Below are positions 1-8,441 of a DNA stretch of 64,000 bases, piece by piece. The notes beneath the pieces were generated by a model that searched no databases, was not told where the DNA came from, and saw nothing but the letters and a program-made list of their open reading frames with translations. This stretch comes from Bacteroidales bacterium (lineage in GTDB: Bacteria > Bacteroidota > Bacteroidia > Bacteroidales > Lentimicrobiaceae). The stretch is taken from positions 62,001 through 126,000 of the forward strand of contig JADJEQ010000009.1 of assembly GCA_016709025.1 (NCBI GenBank), written 5' to 3'. A program made the translations under genes and the position numbers. Each line of letters starts with the position of its first letter. Position 1 is the stretch's first letter.

Positions 1-2279
1 CCCTCAAAGGTGAGGTTTTCGCTTCGAATCATGACAGTATCCGGTTAACAGATTTGCTGGCGGGATATACCCTGGCCACTTTTCCCGATTCATTGTGGTC
101 GGCCGGTTGCAGAGTTGAAGTGGAGTTTAAGGGTTTTGTCTTTGATGAACCGGGTTACAAAAGAATTGAAAAGGAGTTGTATGCCATCCGCGACTATGAT
201 GCAGCAGCCACCCTGGCCGATACGCTTGAGAAGAAGATAAGACTTGCCCGCATCAGGCAGACCACCCCTGAAGATGCTTTCAGAACTTATGTTTTCTGTA
301 ACAAAGGTTTGTTTCTCCTCAAAGAATCTCTTAAAACCAAAACGGAAATAGTACCAGGCAATGATCCCCGTGGTTTATCAGGCAAAGTGCCGGTGGTGGC
401 TTTTCAATTCAACGACCTGTCCGATTTTCTGATTCGTGAAGGGATAGCGGGTCCGGTTGCAGGGAATGTTTACTTTAATCTGTCATCAGCATTTGGTAAT
501 GCATTGTCAGATGCTTTGAAATTATCGCAGAAGGTTGATTATTACAGCAGTCCGTTTTACTACCGGCTTTTTTCAAACAGCACAACCAACGGGCAGATTT
601 TGCAGGCATCAAAAGTCCTGCTTCGATTTGCAGAAAAGAGGGGGCTAAAAGATGTTGATTTCAAATTGATGTCGATTCGCATACTGGATGAATATCTGCG
701 AATGGGGCAAATCATGATGGATGAAGGGCGTTATGCCGAAGCCGTCGATCTGTTGTCGTCGGCAAACCGGTTTTGTAAGGTCAATCCGGCCATCTCCGTT
801 CAGGACAGGTTGGCAACCCGGCTTTCAATTGCCCGCAGCGGACTTACTGCTTCCTACATCCGCATTGTCCAGAAATCGCTCGACAATAACCTGCCTACCC
901 TGGCAGATAAGTACCTGTCGGAAGCTATGCTTTATTCGCGACGTTATGGTATGAGTCCGGCTGATTCGGCAGGATTTGCCGGTTTGTATGGATTGCTTTC
1001 CGGAAAGAATATTCAGTCAGGCAACAACTTCCTTGCTAAAAGCAATTACGCTTCAGCCCTTACTGAATTCGACAAAGCGGTTAGCATTGCTTCTCAGTTT
1101 AGATTGGAGCAGGTTTTAAAGCAGGCTGAAGAGGGTCAGGCCAGGGCAGTAAACATGATTTACAATGGGATGTTTGATGATGCCGCCCGTGCCCTCAGTG
1201 ATGGGAAGCCTGCTGAAGCAGTTTTATTGCTGGCTGAAGCCGGGGAGTTTGCCCGTGCTTACCCTGTTTACAGGCCGGATCCGGTTTCTGTCGACAGCCT
1301 GAAAAACAAAATTGCAGTGGCCTCCTATAACTCCCTGTTAATCGAAGCGGCAGAGTCGGCCAAAGGCCATAGTTATGAAGATGCGGTAAAATTACTGTTA
1401 AGGGCAAATGAACTAAGTCATGAATACTCAATTGCCGAAACAGCTCTGTATGATAGTGTGGTGATCAAAGCCGGGATTCCGAGAATAGGTGAACTGTTAT
1501 CCGAAAGCAGGCTGAAATTATGGGCAGGTGAACCTGAAGTTGCGTTACTTAAGGCCGGAGAGGCGATGCAACTGGCATCGGCATTTGGTATTTCAGGAAG
1601 GCCGGAAATTAAACAACAGTATTTTTCCGTTATGGAGATAGCCGATGAAACGCTATGTAACCGGGTGAAAGGTGAATTGTCCTCCCTGATCAACAGGGCT
1701 GACGAAAGTTTTTCGCAAAATAAGTTTAACGATGCTTCAGAATATGTGTATCAGGCAAGGGAACTTATCTATTCAAGGGCTGCATGCGGGTTGAATACCG
1801 TCGAACTGAACAGGCTTACAGAAAAATATCAGCATCCGGTACGATGGAATGAAATGGTTGAAGGTGCAAATGCACTGATAGTTGCCGGCGACTATTTCCA
1901 GGGTATTGAATTGATACAACAGGCCGCAGCTTTATTTACCTACTACCGTCTCGACACGCTGGGGCTATTGAATACCGGTTTATTCGAAATAGCCATTTCT
2001 TCTGATTATCTTCCGCTGATCAGGCATGCAACAGGGTATTATTTAACCCGTGGTAACTACGATCAATCTCTTCAACTGCTTGAAAGAATGCGCTTAAGAG
2101 GAGCCAGTGAGGCAGATGCTGAGGAATTACAGGAGAGCCTGGCGCGGGGATTGGCCGGACAAGATGTAGCTGAAACAGAAATGCTCAACGTGAAAGTAAT
2201 GCTAAAAACATACACCGGCGGGGATAAGTGGTATCGCCGTTTTGACGAAGTTTACAGGTTTCATATTGAGAACAGGTAG
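1..2279 (+). CDS. Helical-repeat (TPR-like) protein of unknown function, 5' truncated by window edge
   Basis: The frame is open to the left edge (first full codon at base 3), so the TTG at 54 is very unlikely to be the start and the gene begins outside the window. About 759 residues are visible. They look like repeated amphipathic helices with TPR-like spacing, for example DEGRYAEAVDLLSSA, SNYASALTEFDKAV and KFNDASEYVYQAREL, each resembling an A/G-x-Y/F-x-x-A-hairpin. No catalytic motif, membrane segment or known domain is recognised. The gene ends 91 bases before pepE on the same strand. A scaffold or lipoprotein-like periplasmic role is possible, but without the N-terminus the location cannot be judged. 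Confidence 0.75.
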   Translation, partial: LKGEVFASNHDSIRLTDLLAGYTLATFPDSLWSAGCRVEVEFKGFVFDEPGYKRIEKELYAIRDYDAAATLADTLEKKIRLARIRQTTPEDAFRTYVFCNKGLFLLKESLKTKTEIVPGNDPRGLSGKVPVVAFQFNDLSDFLIREGIAGPVAGNVYFNLSSAFGNALSDALKLSQKVDYYSSPFYYRLFSNSTTNGQILQASKVLLRFAEKRGLKDVDFKLMSIRILDEYLRMGQIMMDEGRYAEAVDLLSSANRFCKVNPAISVQDRLATRLSIARSGLTASYIRIVQKSLDNNLPTLADKYLSEAMLYSRRYGMSPADSAGFAGLYGLLSGKNIQSGNNFLAKSNYASALTEFDKAVSIASQFRLEQVLKQAEEGQARAVNMIYNGMFDDAARALSDGKPAEAVLLLAEAGEFARAYPVYRPDPVSVDSLKNKIAVASYNSLLIEAAESAKGHSYEDAVKLLLRANELSHEYSIAETALYDSVVIKAGIPRIGELLSESRLKLWAGEPEVALLKAGEAMQLASAFGISGRPEIKQQYFSVMEIADETLCNRVKGELSSLINRADESFSQNKFNDASEYVYQARELIYSRAACGLNTVELNRLTEKYQHPVRWNEMVEGANALIVAGDYFQGIELIQQAAALFTYYRLDTLGLLNTGLFEIAISSDYLPLIRHATGYYLTRGNYDQSLQLLERMRLRGASEADAEELQESLARGLAGQDVAETEMLNVKVMLKTYTGGDKWYRRFDEVYRFHIENR

Positions 2280-2370
2280 GAAATGTAAGTCCTGTGCCGT
2301 GTTTCCAAATGTTTTATTATGTTTGCAATTGATTAATCAAAAAGCTTAAATTTATTTTAACAAAACTGTT

Positions 2371-3081
2371 ATGAAACTCTTGCTCATAAGCAATTCAACC
2401 AATGCAGGCGAGGAATACCTTGGCTGGCCACGCAACGATATTAAAAATTTCCTTGAAGGAACAGGGGTAAAACGGGTTCTTTTTATTCCCTATGCCGGAG
2501 TATCCGTTTCCTACAATGCATACGAAGCGAAAGTCAGGACTGTCTTTGCTCAACTGGGTTATGATTTGTATTCCATTCATCATGAAGCTGATCCGGTTCA
2601 TGCAGTATCTGAAGCACAAGCCATTGCTGTTGGTGGGGGCAATACATACCACCTGGTGCATGAATTACACCGAACCGGTGTTATGCAGGCAATCCGCGGA
2701 CGGGCACTTGCGGGAATTCCATACATGGGTTGGAGTGCCGGATCAAATATAGCCTGCCCTACACTTCGCACCACGAACGATATGCCCATTATTGAGCCTT
2801 CGAGTTTCGACTGTATGGGAATTGTTCCTTTTCAGATTAATCCCCATTACCTGGATGCCCATCCGGAAGGTCATGGTGGTGAAACCCGCGAACAGCGCAT
2901 AGAAGAATTTCTGGCTATTAATCCCAAACTTTATGTTGTCGGATTGCGCGAAGCTACTTCTCTGATCTATGAAGATGGACAGTTAAAACTTGTCGGGCGT
3001 CACCCTATGCGGGTTTTCAGACAGGGTATGTCACCCCGTGAGGTTAATCCGGGTTCAGATGTCAATTTTCTCATGCTCTGA
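2371..3081 (+). CDS. pepE: Peptidase E (alpha-aspartyl dipeptidase), family S51
   Basis: A 236-residue cytoplasmic dipeptidase that cleaves dipeptides with N-terminal aspartate. The family landmarks are present: GGGNTYHL around residue 88, the nucleophile elbow GWSAGSN with Ser122, Asp137 in TTNDMP and His159 in NPHY. These line up with Ser120, Asp135 and His157 of the E. coli enzyme with a constant +2 offset. Length matches the family (about 230). The ATG at 2371 gives the usual N-terminus MKLLLISNS. A -7-like TATGTTTG lies at 2318-2325, without a well-spaced TTTG upstream. The gene ends in an intrinsic terminator at 3106-3133. Confidence 0.93.
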   Translation: MKLLLISNSTNAGEEYLGWPRNDIKNFLEGTGVKRVLFIPYAGVSVSYNAYEAKVRTVFAQLGYDLYSIHHEADPVHAVSEAQAIAVGGGNTYHLVHELHRTGVMQAIRGRALAGIPYMGWSAGSNIACPTLRTTNDMPIIEPSSFDCMGIVPFQINPHYLDAHPEGHGGETREQRIEEFLAINPKLYVVGLREATSLIYEDGQLKLVGRHPMRVFRQGMSPREVNPGSDVNFLML

Positions 3082-3105
3082 GAACAGACCTATTCAAATT
3101 TTTTG

Positions 3106-3133
3106 ATCCTCCATTTTCCGGAGGATTTTTTTT
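3106..3133 (+). terminator. Intrinsic terminator after pepE
   Basis: Seven-base stem ATCCTCC (3106-3112) and GGAGGAT (3120-3126) with a 7-nt loop, followed by an uninterrupted run of T (3126-3133). It lies 25 bases after the pepE stop codon. Confidence 0.8.
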
Positions 3134-3164
3134 GCCTGAAAACAATAAAAATTGCGTAACTTTA
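3131..3164 (+). promoter_or_regulatory. Putative sodB promoter (Bacteroidetes type)
   Basis: TTTG at 3131-3134, a 22-nt spacer and TAACTTTA at 3157-3164 match the TTTG / TAnnTTTG consensus except for the last base. The -33 box overlaps the T-run of the pepE terminator. The predicted start of transcription is about 20 nt before the sodB ATG. Confidence 0.45.
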
Positions 3165-3192
3165 ATACGAATTAATCCTAAACAAAAGCAGT

Positions 3193-3768
3193 ATGAAATT
3201 TGAATTACCTCCGCTTCCCTATGCGCCGGAAGCACTTGAACCAGTGATCAGTGCCAAAACCATTGGATTTCATTATGGGAAACATCACCAGGCATATGTG
3301 AACAACCTGAACAACCTGGTCCCGGGAACGCCCTTTGAGAACAGTACACTTGAAGAGATTATCCTGAAGGCTGAAGGTGGGGTTTTCAACAATGGTGCCC
3401 AGGTATGGAACCACACCTTCTATTGGGATGGATTGGGTGGCAAATCATCGAAACCTGCCGGAAAGCTATTACAGATGATGATAGAGGCTTTTGGCTCATT
3501 CGAAAGCTTTAAAGAGTTATTTGCCGATGCAGCTGTTAAGCAATTTGGCTCAGGATGGGCATGGCTGGTGGTAAATAAGGATGGGAAACTGGCTATTACC
3601 TCTACCTCAAATGCCGGCAATCCCATGCGCGATGGTTTGAAACCCCTGTTTACCTGTGATGTATGGGAGCATGCCTATTATCTGGATTTTCAAAACAGGC
3701 GCCCCGATTATGTAAAAGCTTTCTGGGATCTGGTTAACTGGGAAAAAGTAGCTGAGCGAATGGGGTAA
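3193..3768 (+). CDS. sodB: Superoxide dismutase, Fe type
   Basis: A 191-residue enzyme that dismutes superoxide to oxygen and hydrogen peroxide, presumably cytoplasmic since no signal peptide is visible. The metal ligands are His27 (HYGKHHQAYV), His74 (WNHTFYW), Asp156 and His160 (DVWEHAYYLD). Gln70 in NNGAQVWNH is the second-sphere glutamine position typical of Fe rather than Mn enzymes, although cambialistic use of Mn is common in this phylum and cannot be excluded from sequence. Length and domain order (helical N-terminal half, alpha/beta C-terminal half) are normal. It has its own promoter and is followed by a long repeat mosaic rather than by another gene. Confidence 0.95.
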   Translation: MKFELPPLPYAPEALEPVISAKTIGFHYGKHHQAYVNNLNNLVPGTPFENSTLEEIILKAEGGVFNNGAQVWNHTFYWDGLGGKSSKPAGKLLQMMIEAFGSFESFKELFADAAVKQFGSGWAWLVVNKDGKLAITSTSNAGNPMRDGLKPLFTCDVWEHAYYLDFQNRRPDYVKAFWDLVNWEKVAERMG

Positions 3769-4274
3769 AGGCGCAGAGCACAGAGCACAGGGCTCAGGGC
3801 TCAAGCTTATTTGGAAAATTCGTCTTCTAATGCAACAGACACGGGGACAAGGGGAGATGGGGACAAGGGGAGGATTGATCTGAATCCCTTTTGGTATGAC
3901 TTCTAATTTTATTGTCTCATCTTTTCTACGTCCATGAGTCTCTCAGTCTCCCTGACTCCTTGCCTTTAAGTCTCTAAGTCTGCAAGTCTGTAAGTCTGTA
4001 AGTCCCTTAGTCTCTTAGTCTCTTAGTCTCTTAGTCTCTTAGTCTCTTAGTCTCTTAGTCTCTTAGTCCCTTAGTCTCTTAGTCTCTTAGTCTGCTTTCC
4101 TTGTCTCCCATTTTCCTTGTCTGCTGAAGCGTGGCAGGATTCTCCTATGTAAATCGTCCCTCGTCCCTTCTTCACGTCCCTCGTCCCTTTTTGGCACAGG
4201 GCTCAGGGCTCAGAGCACAGTGCATGGGGCATTGGGCTTTGAATTGAAAACTGAGGCAACGTCCCTCGTCCCTT
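3769..4274. repeat. Intergenic mosaic of 7- and 8-bp tandem microrepeats
   Basis: No gene in about 500 bases between convergent sodB and the HMA gene. Modules in order: AGGGCTC-type 7-mers (3775-3802), GGGGACAA-type units (3841-3870), a long TCTCTTAG 8-mer array with variants CTCTAAG, CTGTAAG and CCCTTAG (about 3936-4093), a unique 53-bp stretch (4115-4167) that reappears inverted at 27289-27341, GTCCCTC 7-mers (4154-4190), AGGGCTC 7-mers again (4196-4220), then CTTTGAATTGAAAACTGAGG (4237-4256), found identically at 22820-22839, followed by GTCCCTC (4260-4273). Confidence 0.9.
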
Positions 4275-4294
4275 ATGTTTCTGAACTGTTCGGA

Positions 4295-4507
4295 TTACAG
4301 GGGAATTGCCTCGTACCCAGCCTTTTTAAATGCTGCAGCTATTTTTGCTGCTGCATCTTCCGACTCTGTTTCAACAGATAGTATCCTGTCAGGTGTTGTA
4401 AGGTCTACTTCCCATTTAGTTATTCCATCGATGCTGTCGAGAGCAGGTTTTACAGCGGCAATGCAGCCGTTGCATTTCAGGGTGGTTTTAAAGCTCAGTA
4501 TTTTCAT
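4295..4507 (-). CDS. Small heavy-metal-associated (HMA) domain protein
   Basis: A 70-residue single HMA domain, the ferredoxin-like fold used by copper chaperones and by N-terminal domains of metal P-type ATPases. The metal loop reads KCNGCIAAV (Cys12 and Cys15), replacing the usual GMTCxxC by LKCNGC. The rest fits the fold: strand MKILSFKTTL, helix after the CxxC, SIDGITKWEVDL, and a C-terminal helix AAAKIAAAFKKAGYEA. It has no signal peptide, so it is probably a cytoplasmic metallochaperone. It lies downstream of the CDF exporter on the same strand, separated by a MITE-like element, which suggests shared metal homeostasis, though not necessarily one transcript. Confidence 0.8.
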   Translation of the reverse strand: MKILSFKTTLKCNGCIAAVKPALDSIDGITKWEVDLTTPDRILSVETESEDAAAKIAAAFKKAGYEAIPL

Positions 4508-4539
4508 GTTTTTTTTTTATTATTATTATTAATCACTTA

Positions 4540-4687
4540 GAGGCTGTTCAAAATTTCTAATTCGATTTTCAATAGGCCCGTCCTTTAGGACGACTGAAAC
4601 AATGAACAGGAAAATCAAGAGCAAAATCCAATGATATTTTATTCGGGCCCGCCTATTCATAGGGTTAAATAAAATTTAAACAGTCTC
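4540..4687. mobile_element. MITE-like element, copy 1 (148 bp)
   Basis: Terminal inverted repeats of about 17 bp, GAGGCTGTTCAAAATTT (4540-4556) and the complement of GAGACTGTTTAAATTTT (4671-4687), match at 14 of 17 positions. Internally there is a second inverted pair, CAATAGGCCCGTCCTTTAGG and GGGCCCGCCTATTCAT. No coding capacity and no clear target duplication. A related 210-bp copy lies at 39756-39965. Confidence 0.65.
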
Positions 4688-4701
4688 TCAATGAAGTTGA
4701 A

Positions 4702-5610
4702 TCAGTGTTCTTGATTTTTTAATTCACAGTATTCATCGTAACCATCAATTTCGATGGTTACATATTCAAAACCTGACAAAGCAAGCCGGTCGCGTACTTT
4801 CTGTTTCAGCAGCGGGTAGTCGCCTGATCTTATGCCCGGGCTGGTGACGATGTGCAGGGTGTAAACATGCGTGGTTCCATCAATGCTCCATGTTCTGATG
4901 TCGTGCAGGCTTTCTATACCTGAGATTGATAGCAGGGATGCTTCTAACTCTTCCCGGTTGGCATTGTCAGGGAAGGCCTGCAAAAAAATCCTCAGGGCAT
5001 CCTTAAGGTTTTTCAGGGCATTATAGATGATATAGAATGCAATCAAAACACCGAGAAGCGGGTCGATCCATCCAAAACCTGTAAATTTCATGATGATGGC
5101 ACCCACCAGCACAGCCATCCAGCCGAGTGTGTCCTCAAGCAGATACAACCTGACTACTCTCTGGTTCAGCGAAGACCCACCCCTGAGTTTTAATACGGCT
5201 GCTCCGTTAAAGAGAATTCCCAGTAAGGCCAACCAGATCATACCGGTTTCATTTACTTTTTCAGGAGTAAATAATAAGGGCACAGCCTGACTGAGAACAA
5301 AAACAGATGCAGCTAAAAGAAAAACCGAGTTTACCAATGCTGCCAGAACCGGAAATCGTTTATAACCATAGGTAAATTTGCTGTCAGGCTTACGGTGTGC
5401 CAGGCCTTCTGCATACCATGCAAAACCCAGCGAAAAGGTATCGCCCAGATCATGCACCGCATCAGAAAGAATAGCGATTGAATTGGTCAGAATTCCCCCA
5501 ATAATCTCGATGATGGTGAAAACGGCATTCAGTGCAAATGCTATTGCAATATTTGATTGTTCGTGTTTATCGTGGGCCTTTTCCCCATGATGATGGGAAT
5601 GAAATGTCAT
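4702..5610 (-). CDS. Cation diffusion facilitator (CDF) metal exporter
   Basis: A 302-residue proton-driven exporter of divalent metals (Zn/Cd/Co type) in the inner membrane. A His-rich N-terminus (HSHHHGEKAHDKH) precedes six predicted membrane helices (about residues 20-210) and a cytoplasmic ferredoxin-like domain (about 215-295). The first transport half-site is intact: SDAVHDLGD with His53 and Asp57 in TM2. In TM5 the usual HxxxD reads YLLED, so Asp160 is kept but the histidine position is Tyr156. The start is the ATG giving MTFHSHHH. Upstream is a 441-base gap; downstream are a MITE-like element and the HMA gene. Confidence 0.9.
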   Translation of the reverse strand: MTFHSHHHGEKAHDKHEQSNIAIAFALNAVFTIIEIIGGILTNSIAILSDAVHDLGDTFSLGFAWYAEGLAHRKPDSKFTYGYKRFPVLAALVNSVFLLAASVFVLSQAVPLLFTPEKVNETGMIWLALLGILFNGAAVLKLRGGSSLNQRVVRLYLLEDTLGWMAVLVGAIIMKFTGFGWIDPLLGVLIAFYIIYNALKNLKDALRIFLQAFPDNANREELEASLLSISGIESLHDIRTWSIDGTTHVYTLHIVTSPGIRSGDYPLLKQKVRDRLALSGFEYVTIEIDGYDEYCELKNQEH

Positions 5611-6051
5611 ATAGTAGTCTTTGTCTTCTTATCGCCGGATCTACGTTGGAATGATCAATGCCTGGCAGCCCCGTTCACTTTCTTACCAGATGGAAATTCT
5701 GTATCCGGTTGCGCCTGTTATTGAACGGCTAATTTAGAACTTTTCTAAATATCTGCCCAGAACCAGAGGCTATAAAAATGTTAGAAAAATTTTTTAAAAA
5801 CTTTTCTTTTTTTGCATGGAATAATTTTAATATATGTATTTTTGTGATTGTAAACCTGTTCAGCATGCTGAATTTTGTTTTGATGAACCTGGAAATATTG
5901 TATTTGCAACACTTCTTCGGATTAAACCAATTATTTCGATCTTACAGTTAAATTTGATCCGAATATTGATTTGGGTTGCAATTATATCTATATTTAGATT
6001 CTTGAAAACGAAGATTGAACGCTGAATTAATTAACTATAAAACAACACATT
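5611..6051. other. Intergenic region, divergent promoter area
   Basis: 441 bases between the divergent CDF and Omp28-like genes. AT-rich in its second half, with one clear plus-strand promoter (5811-5844). A 63-codon frame at 5834-6025 overlaps that promoter and has no gene-like features. No repeats or stable hairpins seen. Confidence 0.6.
5811..5844 (+). promoter_or_regulatory. Putative promoter of the Omp28-like gene
   Basis: TTTG (5811-5814), a 22-nt spacer and TATTTTTG (5837-5844) match the Bacteroidetes sigma consensus exactly. It would give a 5' leader of about 200 nt before the ATG at 6052. Confidence 0.5.
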
Positions 6052-8166
6052 ATGAAAAGAAACTTACTCATTCTCTTTGGCTTATTTTTAAGTTTTGGCG
6101 TTTCTGCCCAGGTGCTGCTTCAGCAGGACTTCAGTTCCGGAACAATGCCTCCATCCGGCTGGATGGTGATGGGTAACATGGCCAACTGGTCTAATTCTGC
6201 GACCAATACAGCCAGTGGAACCATTCCTGAAATGAAGGTTTCCAATACCCCTAATTTCAACAGCTCAATGAGAATTATCTCTCCGCAGGTAAACACTTCC
6301 GGGCTTACACAGGTAATCATCAGGTTTAAACACATGTACGATCATGCCGACGGCGGTGCTGCTTTCACCATTGGTGTTGATACCCGTTCGGCCAACGGTG
6401 CATGGTCGAATGTCTGGACCAAGGCTGCTACTGCTGATGTTGCTGCAGAAACAGTGACCATTTTGGTTAACAATGCTAACGTGGGCTCTGCAAGTTTTCA
6501 ATTTAGCCTTATAGTTAATGGGAACAGTGCAAATTTTAAAAGCTGGTATATTGATGACATTGAAGTGCTGAACCCACTTCCATTGGATGGTGCTATGGCC
6601 TCCATTGACATTCCTCCATTATTTGTTGGAAAGCAGGCTGTAAAGGGTAAAATATCAAACCTGGGCCAGACAGCCGTCACTTCTGCAGATGTCAGTTATC
6701 AGGCCAATGACGGAGATGTTTTCACCACTTCACTTTCGGGCTTGAATATTGTTACCGGTGGAAATGCTTCCTTCGAATGTGCTGATTCACTTGATCTTCC
6801 TTCAGGTGTTTACGATCTTAAAGTCTGGATTTCGAATCTGAACGCCGGATCAGGCGACGATAATCCAGCCAACGACACCATGGTCAAAACACTATCAATT
6901 CCAACCCAATTGATTTACTACAGGCCTTTCTTCGAAGAATTTACCAGCTCAACCTGCGCTCCTTGTGCCAGTTTCAACAATTCAACACTCAATCCATTTA
7001 TAGCACAGCACGAGGATGATATTACCCTTGTGAAATACCAGATGAACTGGCCGGGTTCCGGAGATCCTTATTATACCGCTGAAGGTGGTGTGCGCAGAAC
7101 TTATTACGGCGTAAATGCCGTTCCCGATATGTACATCGATGGTAAGAAAGTTGCAACCAGCAGTGCAGGTGTGAATGGTGGATTTAATGCTACCTATGGT
7201 ACCATGACTTATGTTAACATTGTTTCTCAGCATGAAATTCAGGGCAACAACGTTATTATTGATGCCAATATTGAGCCTTTTGCAAATTATCCCAATGTAA
7301 AAGTTCATATGGCAATTGTTGAACATGTAACCACACAGAATGTTGCTACCAACGGTGAGACTGAATTTCATAATGTTATGATGAAAATGGTTCCCGATGC
7401 AAGTGGTACTACAGCTAACCTGGTTTCCGGACAGCCTTTGAACCTTAAGTTTAATCAGAACATGTCAGCAACAAATGTTGAAGAAATGGATGATTTATTG
7501 CTTGCCATTTTCATCCAGGATAATTCAACCAAGGGAATATACCAATCAGGCTATTCTGTTGAAGTAGGTGCTTTTGTTACTGCCAGCATCGATGAAGGTG
7601 CCACCGGTGTTCCTGTTGATGAGCAGATCGTTCTTGATTTCAGTCAGGCAGTCCGTATGGTTGGTGGTCAGGCAATTACCAACAGCAATGTAGCTTCCCT
7701 GATCATGTTTAAAGAAGGCAGTATTACCGGTCCGGATGCAGGATTTACGGCAACCATCAATGCCGCTAAAACCCAGATTGTGGTAACTCCCAATCCTGAC
7801 CTTAAATACTTTCAGCGCTATGCCTTCAAGCTGATGCCGGTTGAGAATTATGCCGGTGTTCAGACACTTCCGGTTAACAGGAATTTCACAACTGCCCTCA
7901 ATGTTGGTGTTATAGAAACTCCTTCCACTGATGTGAAGATATACCCCAACCCGGCCAACAATATGTTGTACATCAGCAATATTGCCGGTATAAACAAGGT
8001 TGAAATCTACAGTGTTGTCGGTAATCTGGTAAAATCAATCGAAGATTTTCCCAACAGCCGTGGCCAGGCAGGGATCAATGTTAGTGATCTTCCTGCAGGA
8101 ATGTATATTATCCGTGTAAACGGAACTCCTAAAAATACAACCTCACGTTTTGTGATTTCCAGGTAG
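6052..8166 (+). CDS. T9SS-exported multidomain protein with Omp28/thioredoxin-like domain
   Basis: A 704-residue exported protein. A signal peptide (about residues 1-20, ending VSAQ) is followed by a choice-of-anchor-type beta-sandwich (about 22-178, with WYIDDIEV), a CARDB-like beta domain (about 183-280), an Omp28-type thioredoxin-fold domain (about 290-500) carrying FTSSTCAPC, an Ig-like domain (about 512-620, ASIDEGATGVPVDE), and a type IX secretion sorting domain (about 632-704: VKIYPNPANN, SVVGNLV, LPAGMYIIRV). The CxxC in STCAPC suggests redox activity, which is untested. Omp28 itself is a surface protein of Porphyromonas gingivalis. The gene has its own promoter and terminator, so it is probably monocistronic. 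Confidence 0.85.
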   Translation: MKRNLLILFGLFLSFGVSAQVLLQQDFSSGTMPPSGWMVMGNMANWSNSATNTASGTIPEMKVSNTPNFNSSMRIISPQVNTSGLTQVIIRFKHMYDHADGGAAFTIGVDTRSANGAWSNVWTKAATADVAAETVTILVNNANVGSASFQFSLIVNGNSANFKSWYIDDIEVLNPLPLDGAMASIDIPPLFVGKQAVKGKISNLGQTAVTSADVSYQANDGDVFTTSLSGLNIVTGGNASFECADSLDLPSGVYDLKVWISNLNAGSGDDNPANDTMVKTLSIPTQLIYYRPFFEEFTSSTCAPCASFNNSTLNPFIAQHEDDITLVKYQMNWPGSGDPYYTAEGGVRRTYYGVNAVPDMYIDGKKVATSSAGVNGGFNATYGTMTYVNIVSQHEIQGNNVIIDANIEPFANYPNVKVHMAIVEHVTTQNVATNGETEFHNVMMKMVPDASGTTANLVSGQPLNLKFNQNMSATNVEEMDDLLLAIFIQDNSTKGIYQSGYSVEVGAFVTASIDEGATGVPVDEQIVLDFSQAVRMVGGQAITNSNVASLIMFKEGSITGPDAGFTATINAAKTQIVVTPNPDLKYFQRYAFKLMPVENYAGVQTLPVNRNFTTALNVGVIETPSTDVKIYPNPANNMLYISNIAGINKVEIYSVVGNLVKSIEDFPNSRGQAGINVSDLPAGMYIIRVNGTPKNTTSRFVISR

Positions 8167-8188
8167 TTCGTAATTTAATAGAAATGAG

Positions 8189-8217
8189 CCCGGCTTCTTA
8201 AAAGAGCCGGGTTTTTT
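8189..8217 (+). terminator. Intrinsic terminator after the Omp28-like gene
   Basis: Stem CCCGGCT (8189-8195) and AGCCGGG (8205-8211) with a 9-nt loop, followed by TTTTTT (8212-8217). Confidence 0.85.
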
Positions 8218-8277
8218 ATTCAGGTTAAAGCAGGGTTGATTTTCTAATTATTATCCTGAATTTTCCAAAGTTCTTTT

Positions 8278-8325
8278 ATTTTTTCAGGTAGGGACACGAC
8301 ATGTCGTGTCCCTACCTGAAAAAAT
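8278..8325. repeat. 48-bp perfect palindrome, REP-like family
   Basis: A perfect inverted repeat with no loop, centred between 8301 and 8302. Its core is GGGACACGACATGTCGTGTCCC and its outer arms add CAGGTA/TACCTG and AT-rich ends. It lies between two convergent genes. Related imperfect copies occur at 8442-8465 and 27044-27085, with a decayed one at 33437-33453. On either strand it could form a long hairpin. Confidence 0.9.
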
Positions 8326-8441
8326 TATCAGGACATGACTATTATAATTTGTAGGGCCTATATGAATTCGTAAGGACCAGATGAATTTCGTGGGGAAACT
8401 TAATTGTTTATGAGCGCTGGGCCCTGGTTGTTTATGATTGA

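Noticed and set aside
54..2279. Gene start at the TTG at 54
   Set aside because: The frame stays open and protein-like to base 3, so the TTG is internal and the gene is cut by the window edge.
3936..4093. TCTCTTAG array as a CRISPR array
   Set aside because: Units are 8 bp with no spacers and no cas genes in the window.
5834..6025. 63-codon frame ahead of the Omp28-like gene
   Set aside because: It overlaps a consensus promoter, has no family features and looks like AT-rich leader sequence.
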